DNA of 64,000 bases from Halorussus aquaticus (GTDB lineage Archaea > Halobacteriota > Halobacteria > Halobacteriales > Haladaptataceae). Where the stretch lies: NCBI RefSeq assembly GCF_024218795.1, contig NZ_CP100400.1:310001-374000 (forward strand), in the 5' to 3' direction. Under the pieces are notes generated by a model. It was not told the DNA's origin and ran no database searches. It was given only the letters and a program-made list of their open reading frames with translations. Positions 7,776-17,787 of the stretch are shown piece after piece. The first letter of the stretch is position 1. Each line of letters begins with the position of its first letter. The position numbers were made by a program, and so were the translations under genes.

Positions 7776-8708
7776 TCAGATGTCGAAGCTCTCGGCCAGC
7801 AGGTCCTCGTCGCGCTCGCCGACGACGTAGGTGTCTCCCCCGACGACGTTGATGGTCGCCTGCGCGGGCGCGAAGACGCTCTCCTCGACCTCGTAGAAGT
7901 CCCAGTCCACCGACTCGAAGATGTCGGCGAAGTGGGTGCCGTACTCGTCGTTCGCGGTCGAGACGACCTCGTCGAAGCGGTCGAACTCCTCGCGGACGGT
8001 CAGGTGGACCTGCCCGCCGTAGGCCAGTGCGTCGTTGGTCCGCGCGATGGCGGTCTCCTCGTCTCCGGCCACGGGCGCGACGGGCGCGGACCCTGTGGCG
8101 GTCACCACGTCGAGGGGGTCGTAGCCGAGTTCCGACAGTCGGAAGACCGCCATCTCGGCGGCGCGGGAGGCCACGCTGACGCTCCCGGCCACGCTCGCGG
8201 TGGGGACCGACGGGAGGAAGACGCTGCTGGGTTCGACGCCGGTGAGGTCCGCGACGTGTTCGGCGACCGACTCGGTGGGGTAGTCGTCGCTCTCGACGGC
8301 CAGCACCGCGAACTCCGACACGTCCTCGTAACCCACGCGGGCGAACTCCTCCTCTTCGGCGACGAGTGCGCGGGCCGGGCCGCTGCCCAGACCCTCGAAG
8401 TCGTCGGTCGTGACCTCCCACCCGGCCTTCTGCGAGCAGAGCAGGGCCAGCGCGGGGTGGTCGCTCGTCAGTTCGACGTACTGGAAGGGCGCGCCGGACA
8501 CCTCGTCCATCCGGGTCTGGACGGTGGCGAGTCCGGCTGTCTGCATCTCGGCGAGCAGGAGTCCGGCCTCGACGCCCCCGTCGAACTCGTGACCGAAGTC
8601 GATGACGGTCGCTCCGTTGTCGAGTTCTCGCGCTCCGATGTCCAACTCCTCGGCGAAGTCCAGCGCCTCGTCGGCCAACTCCAACGCGTTCCGATTGAGA
8701 CTGTCCAT
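7776..8708 (-). CDS. mch: methenyltetrahydromethanopterin cyclohydrolase
   Basis: 310 residues, the usual Mch length, beginning MDSLNRNALELADEALDFA. Family landmarks are GVEAGLLLAEMQTAGLATV, the LTSDHPALALLCSQKAGW segment, GLGSGPARAL and PSVPTASVAGSVSVASR. The enzyme interconverts methenyl- and formyl-pterin in C1 metabolism. In non-methanogenic haloarchaea it is taken to serve folate/methanopterin-type one-carbon interconversion. The sequence looks intact. The downstream partner at 7253 may be in the same transcript. Confidence 0.93.
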   Translation of the reverse strand: MDSLNRNALELADEALDFAEELDIGARELDNGATVIDFGHEFDGGVEAGLLLAEMQTAGLATVQTRMDEVSGAPFQYVELTSDHPALALLCSQKAGWEVTTDDFEGLGSGPARALVAEEEEFARVGYEDVSEFAVLAVESDDYPTESVAEHVADLTGVEPSSVFLPSVPTASVAGSVSVASRAAEMAVFRLSELGYDPLDVVTATGSAPVAPVAGDEETAIARTNDALAYGGQVHLTVREEFDRFDEVVSTANDEYGTHFADIFESVDWDFYEVEESVFAPAQATINVVGGDTYVVGERDEDLLAESFDI

Positions 8709-8831
8709 GCGCGTCGATTGGGCGTCACCCCGTAAACAGTTTATCAGTCGCCATCAGTTCGGGTCGGCGTGAGTCGTTTCGAGAACGGTGAGGTCACTCG
8801 GAAAGACCGTTCTCCGAATGTCCGGGGAGAC

Positions 8832-9143
8832 TTATCGCTCCCGCTTGGCTTCCCGACCCAGCGCCTCCTCGACCGCATCGACCTTCTCGCGCGCGCGTTG
8901 CTCGCGCGTGCGCTTATCGTCTATCTTCAGGACGGTACTCACCCGGTCGCCGTCCACCGCCTCGTGGGCGGCCTGCGCCGCCGCGAACAGTTCGTCCGCC
9001 GAGTCGGCCTCGATGACGGTTCCCATCGGGTTGGTCTCGTAGGACACGTCGAAGTCGTCCAGCGCGGCCACGGCCTTGGCGACTTCCTCGGCCATGCTCC
9101 CCTCGACTACCGGTGCGACGCTCAGGAGTGCGATTACGGTCAT
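8832..9143 (-). CDS. MTH1187-family thiamine-binding protein
   Basis: 103 residues beginning MTVIALLSVAPVVEGSMAEE, followed by VAKAVAALDDFDVSYETNPM and GTVIEADSADELFAAAQAAH. This beta-alpha-beta ferredoxin-like layout and the YETNPMGTVIE strand are characteristic of the DUF77/MTH1187/YkoF family, whose members bind thiamine or HMP. A charged C-terminal helix (ALGREAKRER) follows. Standalone gene; its TATA element is not obvious. Confidence 0.85.
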   Translation of the reverse strand: MTVIALLSVAPVVEGSMAEEVAKAVAALDDFDVSYETNPMGTVIEADSADELFAAAQAAHEAVDGDRVSTVLKIDDKRTREQRAREKVDAVEEALGREAKRER

Positions 9144-9221
9144 CAGATACGACTGTCGAGCGGCACCCTCTAATGCGTTTGCCGATTAGTCAGAAATTAA
9201 ACTCTTAGCTTGTGTCCGTTA

Positions 9222-9239
9222 TTAGATTTGATAATCTAA
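9222..9239 (+). promoter_or_regulatory. perfect dyad in the A/T-rich promoter of the giant protease
   Basis: TTAGATT-TGAT-AATCTAA forms 7-bp perfect arms with a 4-nt spacer, 45 nt before the protease ATG at 9285. It lies in an unusually A/T-rich stretch (about 9180-9240) that also contains AAATTAAAC. Its position just upstream of or overlapping the core promoter suggests an operator, or alternatively an mRNA hairpin. Function inferred only. Confidence 0.45.
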
Positions 9240-9284
9240 GTAGGTTACAAGTAATCGACGCGTTATCTGGCAGTTAACATCAAA

Positions 9285-12200
9285 ATGAGTGGCGAACCAT
9301 CACGACGAGACGAAGGTCGGACGACCGCACCCGTGACGGCACTGCTCCTCTCGATTCTCATCCTGACCGGTGCCGTCGCGCCCGCGTTCGGTCTCCAACC
9401 GCTGGACGACTCCCGGCCCGCGGCGGACGTCGTCGGGGACGGAACGACGCAGGTATCGCACGCGAAGGGCCACCCGGCGACGCTTCCGAGCGCCGAGGTG
9501 ACGTCGCTGAACGAAACGCCGGAGAACGAAACGGTCCGGAACGCCTCGCTCCCGGAGAACGCGACGACGAAACGGGTGACGCTCCTCACCGGCCAGACCG
9601 TGACCGTCGTCGAGACGGGCAACCGCACCGAGTACCGCGTCTCGGCCGACGTGCGGATGCAGAAAGTCTCGACCGGGAACTCCACGTACGTCTTCCCGGT
9701 CGGCGTCGATTTCGGCAAGTTCGACCGCCACCTGTTCGACGTCGAGTTCCTCGTTCAGCAGAACTTGACTGACGCCGAGACGGACTCGATTCCCATCATC
9801 GTCAGCGAAGACGGTCAGGGCGACTACATCGTCGCCGGGGATACCCAGACCACCGACGGGATGCTCGACTCCGTGACCGGCGTGGAGAAGCGGGCCACGC
9901 TCGAATCCATCGACGCCGAGGCGGGCCGGGTGTCGAAGGCGGCCGTCGGGCAGGCCTACGCCGACCTGAAGGCCGACGACACCATCGAGAGGGTCACGCT
10001 CGACATCAAGTACCGGACGGACCTCGCCGCGACCGACGACGCCGTCTCTGCCTCGCAGGCGCGCGAGAGCTACGGTGTCAGCGGTAACAACGCGAAAATC
10101 GCGGTGTTGGACACCGGTATCGAGAACAGCCATCCGGCGATAGACGGCGTCGTCGCGGAGAAGGACTTCACCGGCGAAGGAGACTACGACGACGACGCCG
10201 GTCACGGCACGCACGTCGCGGGCATCGTCGCCAGCGACAACGAGAGTTACACCGGGATGGCACCGAACGCGAGTCTGATGGACGTCCGGGTCCTCACCGA
10301 CGAGGGATGGGGACGCACGTCGTGGATAATCGACGGCATGGAGTACGCCGACAGCAACGGTGCCGACGTCATCAGCATGAGCATCGGCGGTCCGGTGTCG
10401 GCCGAGCGGTCGAACGACCGGTACACCGACGCGGTCAATCAGGTCGTCGCCAACGGAACGCTCGTGGTCGTATCGGCGGGCAACAGCGGCGAGTACGGCT
10501 ACCGGACGGTGAGCACCCCCGGCATCCAGTCGAAGGCGCTCACCGTCGGCGCGACAGACGCCTACGACGGCGGAATTGCGAGTTTCTCCTCTCGCGGCCC
10601 GACGCCGTACGGGTACTACCTCAAGCCCGACGTCGTCGCGCCCGGTGTCGGCGTGAAGAGCGCCGACAACGACGGCGGATCGGTTCGGTACAGCGGTACT
10701 AGCATGTCCGCGCCCACCGTGAGCGGTATCGCCGCCCTCCTGATAGAGAAACATCCGGACTGGTCGCCCGAGCGACTCAAGAGCGTCCTCACGTCCACTG
10801 CGGACCCCCTCAGCGGCGAGGACGTGTACACGCAGGGTGCCGGTGAGGTCAACGCCACCGACGCGGTCGGAACGAACGTCGTCGTCTCGCCGGGCACGGT
10901 GGACTTCGGCACGTTCGGCAACGACACGACCGCGACGCGGACGATTCGCGTCACGAACCTCGGCGAGTCGAACGTGACGCTCGACGCGACTGCGACCGCG
11001 GCGAACATCGTTCGCGAGGGCACGGCACCGGCCCAACTCAATCAGAGCACGGTCACCGTTCCGGCCAACGAAACGGTCCACCTCGGCCTGACGGTGAACA
11101 CCAGCGTCCCCTACGGTATCTACTCCGGGCGCGTCTCGTTCGACAACGGGACGTACACGACCATCTTCGGCTTCGTTCGCGCACACGAAGTGACCGTCGA
11201 GAAGCAGAGCATCGGCACGACGCCCGTGGCCGACGACCTCTCGTGGCTGTTCTCCGAGAACCCCGGCCAGTTCGATATGGTCGGTCGTCGGGGTCTCGAC
11301 CAGTTCAACGGGTCGAAGGTCACTTACCACGTCGTCGGGGGCGGCGAGTACAACGTCCTCTCGCACGGCGTCAACGAGCGGAACGGCCAACCCGTCGTCT
11401 TCTCCGAGGAACTGACGGTCGACGGCGACGAACACGTCGTCCTGAACGAGAGCGACACGACAAAGTACAACCTCGACGCTTCGGCGGCCGAGAGCAAGCA
11501 CGGCGACCTCTCGACCCGGAGTACGCAGGTAACGTACTTCGAGGAGACCTCGTACAACAGGTACGTCGGCAGTCTCTCGGGGTCGGGTGCCGACACCTCC
11601 ACGGTCCGATTCGGCGTCGAGGGCGAGTTCGACGCCGCGGTCGAACACCTGTTGGTGCCGACGGCGGCGACCGGCGCGTCCGACAACTTCAGCGGCGAAG
11701 CCATCTACCACCTCGCTCACCAACTCGGTGAGACGACCGGAACCACGTTCGACGTGAACCAGAGCGCGCTCACCGAGAAGAACGTGACCTACTACCGGAA
11801 CCGGCGCGGCGGGTCGTACGACGTCACGCTCTCGGCGACGGCCGAGTTCCCCTACGACTGGCACTACGACCACCTGATTACCGACGGCATCGGCGACCGC
11901 CGCCACCAGACTATCTACCTCAACGACGAGGTCGTCAACCACGGCGTCGGTGCCACGTCCGAGGAGAGCGTCACCCCGTCGTGGAACCTGAGTACCAGTT
12001 ACACCGCGAGCTTGGGCGATATCCCAGTCCGCGAGTCGGTCAACGAACACCCCTACACCGGTCTGATGGACCTGTTGGTGAGTGACGGGAAACTGGCGTA
12101 CTACGTCGAGACCCAACTCGACCAAGGCGCTCACGGGTTCGAGGACGCGGGCGAGGAGACGGTCCGTCTCGCGCTGAACGGGACGACAGTGAGCGAGACG

Positions 12201-15200
12201 AACACCACGAAACGGTCGGTGTTCAACCTCACGGAGTTCGACCTCGACCCGAACACCGACGTCGAACTCACCGCGGTCGGTCGGAACGACGTGACTCCGC
12301 TCTCGACGCGGACGGTGACGACGTACGAGGCGACGTACAACGCCTACGAGGACTTCTCGCCGCCGAGCGTATACTCGGCCGACGTGGCCGGACTGACGGC
12401 GAACAACACCGCGGACGACACGCTGCGAGTTCGGTTCTCCACCCACGCGGACGCCACGGGCCTGTCGGCGCTGGTGGCGAACGACGCGAGCACCGTCCCG
12501 TTCGAGGACGCGACGGGATGGACGAACGCGTCGGTCCGGAAGGTCCACGAGTCCGACTACTCGACCGTCTACGAGGCGACCATCGACCTGAACGAACCCT
12601 TCGGCCAGTACGCCGGGCGAATCGACCTCGCGGTGCGGGTCACCGACGACGACGGCAACACCGTCGAGATGACGACGTTCGACGCGGTCCGCGTGGACGC
12701 GAAGAAACCGACGGCGACCGTCACCACCGCGGGGTCGGGTAACGCGCCGACCGGCCTCTCGAAGACGATATACACGAACGACACGGTGACGTTCGAGTTC
12801 GACGCCGACGGAACGCCCGGCAACGCGACCCACGTCGGGTCGTCGCTCTCGGCGGACTTCACGAACTTCCGGACGTGGAAGGAAGCGACGCGGACCGACG
12901 CTGGGACGTGGAGGGTCACGCAGAACCTGACCGACCTCCCCGACGACGGGAACTACACCCTCGGAGCGGTCGCGGCCGACCGACTGTGGAACGTGAATCT
13001 CACCGAGACGCCAGTGACGGTCGTCCTCGACCGGGACGCGCCGGACCTCGGCGCGACCGTCGAACAGGTCGGGAACGAGGGCGAGGTGACGCTCACAAGC
13101 GACGAACCGCTCCGGTCGGACTCGGTCTCGGCGACCGTCCAGAAACCCGCCGGGAACACCGCAGAAGTCACGCTGACGCAGAACACGTCGGCTGACGGGT
13201 ACGTCTGGAACGGGACGTTCTCGCTCGGCGAGGACGGCACGTACAAGGTGACCGCGAACGCGTCCGACCGCACGGGCAACCTCGGAACGACGAACTCGAC
13301 CGCCGAGATACGGACGGTCAGCACGAACGGCGACAAGACCGTCACGGTCGTCCTCGAAAAGTCGGGGCTGTTCGTCCGCTTCACGACGAACGAGACGGGA
13401 ATCGACAGCACGGTGTCGCTCACGGAGAGTCGGTCGGCGCTCGCGCCGCTCTCTCGGAACCTCGCGGGACTGAACTTCCTGAATGGCGAACTCGGGAAGA
13501 GTCTGACCGACCACCTCGACAACGCCACCATCGGCATCCCGGTGACGGATTCGACTCTCCCGCCGGGCATCGACGAGAAGCAGGTCAACATCAGTTACTA
13601 CGACTCGTCTTCCGATACGTGGGAGGTCCGGAACACGTCCGTCGAGAACAAGACGGTCAACGGGACGACCGACACCTACTGGGTGACGAACGTCTCGCAC
13701 TTCTCGACGTACGGCGCGGTCGTGGACGACCAGAAGGCCCCGTCGCTCGACGCCAAGTCGCCCGACGGCCAGACGTTCGACTGGAGGACCACCCACAAAC
13801 GGGTGACGTTCAACTACAGCGACGACATCAGCGGCGTCAACGCGAGCGCGGTCGAACTCTACTTCGACGGCGAGCGCGTCACCGACGCCAACGCGACGAA
13901 CGTCACCGGGGAGTACGCGACGTACAACGCCACCGGACTCGGCGGCGGCCAGCACACCGCCACGGTGGTCGCTGTGGACGAGGCCGGAAACGAGAAGAAC
14001 TACACGACGGAGTTCACCATCGAGACCGACACCACGCCCCCGGCCGTCACGAGCAGTCGTCCCGCCGACGGCGCGACGCTGGACTCGAACACCGAATCGG
14101 TCGAACTCGTCGTCAACCTCACCGACGACGTGAGCGGCGTCAACGCCGACGCCATCTGGGTCGAGTTCGACGGCGTGAGGGTGACCGGCGACGCGACGAT
14201 TACCTCGAATCAGGTTCGATACACCGCGTCGTCGCTTTCGGCCGGGAGTTCGCACACGCTCGACGTACACGTCGAAGACGCCGCCGGAAACGGATACGTC
14301 CACTCGCTCGGGTTCGACGTCGCCGCCAAGTCGTCCGGCGGGGGCGGCGGTGGCGGCGCGAACGTGCCGCCGCCGTCGGTTCAGGTGAGCGTCACGGACC
14401 TGACCGAGACCTACGCGAAGGCGAAGGTGACGAGCGCCCGTGCGTCGAGTCCGGGCGTCGTCTCGTTCGACGGCGGTCTGCGGGCCGGAGACGCCACCGT
14501 CCGGAAACTGAAGATGGTCCCCAAGAGCGCCGACGCCGAACCGCGGTTCTTCGTCGAGGCGCGAACGTCCGGGTCCGTGCCGAGCGGGGTCGCGGCCTTC
14601 GAAGGGGCGAGCGAGACGCTGGGCTACCTGACGGTGACGCCCACGTACATCAGCGACGGCGAACTCGACACCGTCGGGGTCACGCTCGGCGTGGACGCCG
14701 CGAGGGTGGACTCGCCGAAGAACGTCGCGCTGTATCGCTACGAGGACGGCGAGTGGTCGTCGGTCCAGACGACGTTCCTCCGCGAACACGACGGTCAGTA
14801 TCGGTACCGAGCGTCGAGCGCTGCCACCGGGACGTTCGCCGTCGGCGTCGAGGCGTCCTCGTTCGAGGTCGTCGAGGCGACGCTCGGCGCGTCCTCGGCG
14901 TCCGCGAGCGAGGAGGTGACGGTGTCCGCGACCGTCGAGAACGTCGGTTCGAGCGAGCGGACCTACACCGCCGAACTGACGGTGGACGGTGAGGTCGTCG
15001 CGACGAAACAGGTGACGCTCGCGGCGGGCGAGCGGACGACCGTCGAGTTCGTCCGGGCGTTCGACGCGGGCGAACACAGCGTCGCCGTCGGTTCGGCGAA
15101 CGCGGGCACGCTCGACGTCGCCTCCGGAACGTCGGAAGGCGCACTCGGCGACGGCCAGAATCAGGGCACGAAAGAGGGCGGACAGAGTTCCGGCGTCCCC

Positions 15201-15272
15201 GGGTTCGGACTCCGGGCGACGCTGGTCGCGTTCCTCGTCACGGCGCTACTCGCTCGCCGACGCGAGTCCTGA
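9285..15272 (+). CDS. giant secreted S8 (subtilisin-like) serine protease with PGF-CTERM
   Basis: 1995 residues. A signal segment (about 18-40) is followed by an inhibitor-like pro-region, then the S8 domain with catalytic Asp276 (AVLDTGIENSHP), His307 (GHGTHVAGI) and Ser473 (GTSMSAPT). The long C-terminal part is made of beta-sandwich modules: a CARDB-like module after residue 540, further Ig-like repeats marked by 'TPPAVTSSRPADGA' and 'SPDGQTFDW', a Gly-rich hinge (SGGGGGGGANVPPPS), a probable PGF-pre-PGF domain and a final CARDB-like module. It ends in GVPGFGLRATLVAF plus an Arg-rich tail, the PGF-CTERM archaeosortase A signal for lipid anchoring. It contains many N-glycosylation sequons. 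Substrates unknown. Confidence 0.92.
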   Translation: MSGEPSRRDEGRTTAPVTALLLSILILTGAVAPAFGLQPLDDSRPAADVVGDGTTQVSHAKGHPATLPSAEVTSLNETPENETVRNASLPENATTKRVTLLTGQTVTVVETGNRTEYRVSADVRMQKVSTGNSTYVFPVGVDFGKFDRHLFDVEFLVQQNLTDAETDSIPIIVSEDGQGDYIVAGDTQTTDGMLDSVTGVEKRATLESIDAEAGRVSKAAVGQAYADLKADDTIERVTLDIKYRTDLAATDDAVSASQARESYGVSGNNAKIAVLDTGIENSHPAIDGVVAEKDFTGEGDYDDDAGHGTHVAGIVASDNESYTGMAPNASLMDVRVLTDEGWGRTSWIIDGMEYADSNGADVISMSIGGPVSAERSNDRYTDAVNQVVANGTLVVVSAGNSGEYGYRTVSTPGIQSKALTVGATDAYDGGIASFSSRGPTPYGYYLKPDVVAPGVGVKSADNDGGSVRYSGTSMSAPTVSGIAALLIEKHPDWSPERLKSVLTSTADPLSGEDVYTQGAGEVNATDAVGTNVVVSPGTVDFGTFGNDTTATRTIRVTNLGESNVTLDATATAANIVREGTAPAQLNQSTVTVPANETVHLGLTVNTSVPYGIYSGRVSFDNGTYTTIFGFVRAHEVTVEKQSIGTTPVADDLSWLFSENPGQFDMVGRRGLDQFNGSKVTYHVVGGGEYNVLSHGVNERNGQPVVFSEELTVDGDEHVVLNESDTTKYNLDASAAESKHGDLSTRSTQVTYFEETSYNRYVGSLSGSGADTSTVRFGVEGEFDAAVEHLLVPTAATGASDNFSGEAIYHLAHQLGETTGTTFDVNQSALTEKNVTYYRNRRGGSYDVTLSATAEFPYDWHYDHLITDGIGDRRHQTIYLNDEVVNHGVGATSEESVTPSWNLSTSYTASLGDIPVRESVNEHPYTGLMDLLVSDGKLAYYVETQLDQGAHGFEDAGEETVRLALNGTTVSETNTTKRSVFNLTEFDLDPNTDVELTAVGRNDVTPLSTRTVTTYEATYNAYEDFSPPSVYSADVAGLTANNTADDTLRVRFSTHADATGLSALVANDASTVPFEDATGWTNASVRKVHESDYSTVYEATIDLNEPFGQYAGRIDLAVRVTDDDGNTVEMTTFDAVRVDAKKPTATVTTAGSGNAPTGLSKTIYTNDTVTFEFDADGTPGNATHVGSSLSADFTNFRTWKEATRTDAGTWRVTQNLTDLPDDGNYTLGAVAADRLWNVNLTETPVTVVLDRDAPDLGATVEQVGNEGEVTLTSDEPLRSDSVSATVQKPAGNTAEVTLTQNTSADGYVWNGTFSLGEDGTYKVTANASDRTGNLGTTNSTAEIRTVSTNGDKTVTVVLEKSGLFVRFTTNETGIDSTVSLTESRSALAPLSRNLAGLNFLNGELGKSLTDHLDNATIGIPVTDSTLPPGIDEKQVNISYYDSSSDTWEVRNTSVENKTVNGTTDTYWVTNVSHFSTYGAVVDDQKAPSLDAKSPDGQTFDWRTTHKRVTFNYSDDISGVNASAVELYFDGERVTDANATNVTGEYATYNATGLGGGQHTATVVAVDEAGNEKNYTTEFTIETDTTPPAVTSSRPADGATLDSNTESVELVVNLTDDVSGVNADAIWVEFDGVRVTGDATITSNQVRYTASSLSAGSSHTLDVHVEDAAGNGYVHSLGFDVAAKSSGGGGGGGANVPPPSVQVSVTDLTETYAKAKVTSARASSPGVVSFDGGLRAGDATVRKLKMVPKSADAEPRFFVEARTSGSVPSGVAAFEGASETLGYLTVTPTYISDGELDTVGVTLGVDAARVDSPKNVALYRYEDGEWSSVQTTFLREHDGQYRYRASSAATGTFAVGVEASSFEVVEATLGASSASASEEVTVSATVENVGSSERTYTAELTVDGEVVATKQVTLAAGERTTVEFVRAFDAGEHSVAVGSANAGTLDVASGTSEGALGDGQNQGTKEGGQSSGVPGFGLRATLVAFLVTALLARRRES

Positions 15273-15336
15273 GCGCCGCCGAGAGCGGTAACAACTCCTC
15301 GTTTTCGCGCGGTATTCGCGACGACCAGTTGCTAGC

Positions 15337-15497
15337 GTTTACGTAGAAAGACGGGACGAATCCCGACCGGACGCTTCGTGCGGTTGCGAGCAGATAGCTG
15401 GCGAATCAGTCAGCACTGTCACCACGGCGGTGCCGCGACGCGGCGGTACCGCCCCTACCTCGTAACCGCCAGTCCGACTACTCCGAAAGGACTGTGC
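15337..15497 (+). ncRNA. candidate structured RNA, copy 1 of a two-copy element
   Basis: This stretch shares its 5' half (about 15337-15393) and 3' end (about 15459-15497) with 41412-41540. Predicted helices are: GGGA/TCCC with CGAA loop (15353-15364); CGGAC/GTCCG (15368-15372 with 15472-15476); a 10-bp helix 15381-15390 with 15459-15468; GCTG/CAGC around a conserved loop (15397-15414); a copy-specific long hairpin (15426-15453); and TCC-GAAA-GGA (15482-15491). Paired positions change together between the two copies. The GNRA loop supports the plus strand. It lies between convergent genes and holds no credible ORF. TTTACGTA at 15338 may be its TATA box. Confidence 0.6.
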
Positions 15498-15515
15498 CGA
15501 GAAAGAGCGACGCCG

Positions 15516-16064
<549 letters not shown>

Positions 16065-16171
16065 GGTTCCGAGGAGGGTCGCCGGATAGAAAACGGTGCC
16101 GGACGCGCCTCGGCGCTCTTCGCAGACCGGAACCCCGCGTAGCTACCGTGATACGTCGGAGGAAAGCGGTC

Positions 16172-16567
16172 TCACTTCAGGTCCACGTCGGCGGCCGTTT
16201 CGAGGCAATCGACGACGCTCGGTGACTCGACGAGGCGAACGACCCCGTCGTCGTGTTCCACGATACCGGCCTCCGTCAGTTTCGGTAGGTGTATCCGGAG
16301 GAGTTCTGCGTGGGCCTTCTCGACTTCCTCGGGCGTGAGGACGGCGGGGGTCTTCTGGGTCGTGGACGCGGCCACCAGTTCGGCGAGTTCGTTCACCGAC
16401 ATCGGTTCGTCGGCCCGACGGAGGTAGTGACAGACGCATCGCCGCCGGTGGTCCGAGAGCGCCCGGAACACCGAGTCGAGCGACTCGCTCTCGCTGGCGA
16501 CCGGCAGTACGTCGCTCTCCGAGACGTGCGTTGGGGAGACGGCCCCCCGATTGTGGTCTTGACTCAT
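16172..16567 (-). CDS. DUF7344-type winged-helix regulator
   Basis: 131 residues from the ATG at 16567 (MSQDHNRGAVSPTHVSES). The domain from about residue 28 has VFRALSDHRRRCVCHYLRRA, VNELAELVAA, LLRIHLPKLTEAGIVEHDD and then VVRLVESPSVVDCLETA. This is the DUF7344 pattern common in haloarchaea: a winged-helix DNA-binding fold with HLPKL in the recognition region. The frame extends far upstream but only as an Arg/Pro-rich shadow of the ABC genes. It probably acts as a transcription regulator; target unknown. Confidence 0.8.
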   Translation of the reverse strand: MSQDHNRGAVSPTHVSESDVLPVASESESLDSVFRALSDHRRRCVCHYLRRADEPMSVNELAELVAASTTQKTPAVLTPEEVEKAHAELLRIHLPKLTEAGIVEHDDGVVRLVESPSVVDCLETAADVDLK

Positions 16568-16731
16568 AGCTATCGTGAGGACGCTCGCGGTGTGAACGGC
16601 GTCGGTTTCGTGGCTCTCGTCCACGCGTTCTCCGATTGGGGACACACCGGGCGTCGTACCGTAGTTCGACAACGACGTTGACGGAGAAAAGGATACTGCC
16701 CGACTATTCAGGACGGAGGACGATCCGACCG

Positions 16732-17787
16732 TCAGTCGTCGGCGGTCGTTTCGGCCGTCCGCCCGTCCTCGTCGAGGGGCGGACTCGACCAGTACTCGTG
16801 GTCGTCCACTCGCCGGAAGCAGGCCGCGCGATGGTCTTCGTCGCCTTCGACTTCGTATCCGTCGGGGTCCTCTCTGGCGCAGGCCTCGCGGGCGTACGGA
16901 CAGCGAGTGTGGAACCGGCATCCGGACGGCGGGTTCCGCGGCGAGGGAACGTCGCCCGCCAGCGTTTCCACGTCGCGGCCCTGCTCGCTGGTGTCCGCGC
17001 GCGGGACGCTCTCCAGCAGCGCCTCGGTGTAGGGGTGACCCGGGTTCTCGAATATCTCGTCCACGGGGCCGATTTCGACGATTTCGCCCAGATACATCAC
17101 GGCCACGCGGTCGGAGATGTGCCGGACGACGCTCAGGTCGTGGGCGATGAACAGGTAGGTGAGACCGAACTCCTCCTGCAGGTCTTCCAGCAGGTTGAGA
17201 ATCTGGGCCTGCACCGACACGTCCAGCGCCGACACCGGTTCGTCGCAGACGATGAAGTCGGGTTCGAGCGCCAGTGCCCGTGCGATGCCGATGCGCTGGC
17301 GCTGTCCGCCCGAGAACTCGTGGGGGTAGCGGTCCGTCTGCCCGGCCGACAGGCCCACTCGTTCCATCAGTTCCGCGACGCGCTCGCGGCGCTCGGCCTT
17401 CGTGCCCAGACCGTGAACGTCCAGCGGTTCGCGCACGATTTCGCCCGCGGTCATCCGCGGGTCGAGACTGGAGAACGGGTCCTGGAAGACGACTTGGGCG
17501 CGCTCGCGGAACTCGGTCAGGTCGTCGTTCTCGAAGACGTTCTCGCCGTCGAAGTACACCGCACCGCCGGTCGGTTCGCGGAGGTTGAGCAGGGTCTCGC
17601 CGGTGGTCGACTTCCCGCATCCCGACTCGCCGACCAGTCCGAGCGTCTCGCCCTCGCGGACCTCGAAGCTCACGCCGTCCACGGCCTGCACGCTCTCGGG
17701 TTCCTTGCCGAGCAGTCGGTCCGTGAGGTTGTCCTGCTCGTAGTAGTACTTCTGGAGGTCCTCGACGCGGACGAGCGGGTCAGTCAT
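16732..17787 (-). CDS. peptide ABC transporter ATP-binding protein (DppF/OppF-like)
   Basis: 351 residues. Walker [10 protein letters not shown] (about residue 54), Q-loop [12 protein letters not shown], signature [16 protein letters not shown], Walker [15 protein letters not shown] and the switch His in [12 protein letters not shown]. The C-terminal oligopeptide-transporter extension has the Cys cluster [15 protein letters not shown]. It supplies one of the two ATPase subunits of a di/oligopeptide importer. The start overlaps the upstream ATPase gene by 8 nt. It is the last gene of the SBP-permease-permease-ATPase-ATPase operon. Confidence 0.93.
   Translation of the reverse strand: MTDPLVRVEDLQKYYYEQDNLTDRLLGKEPESVQAVDGVSFEVREGETLGLVGESGCGKSTTGETLLNLREPTGGAVYFDGENVFENDDLTEFRERAQVVFQDPFSSLDPRMTAGEIVREPLDVHGLGTKAERRERVAELMERVGLSAGQTDRYPHEFSGGQRQRIGIARALALEPDFIVCDEPVSALDVSVQAQILNLLEDLQEEFGLTYLFIAHDLSVVRHISDRVAVMYLGEIVEIGPVDEIFENPGHPYTEALLESVPRADTSEQGRDVETLAGDVPSPRNPPSGCRFHTRCPYAREACAREDPDGYEVEGDEDHRAACFRRVDDHEYWSSPPLDEDGRTAETTADD

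Noticed and set aside
9300..15077. 1925-codon open frame antisense to the protease
   Set aside because: It is the Arg/Val-rich mirror of a GC-rich gene with no domain resemblance; a typical shadow in high-GC haloarchaeal DNA.
15337..15497. Interpretation of the RNA element as a cobalamin riboswitch
   Set aside because: Some bases resemble the B12 core, but the B12-box is absent and no gene follows on the same strand in either copy.
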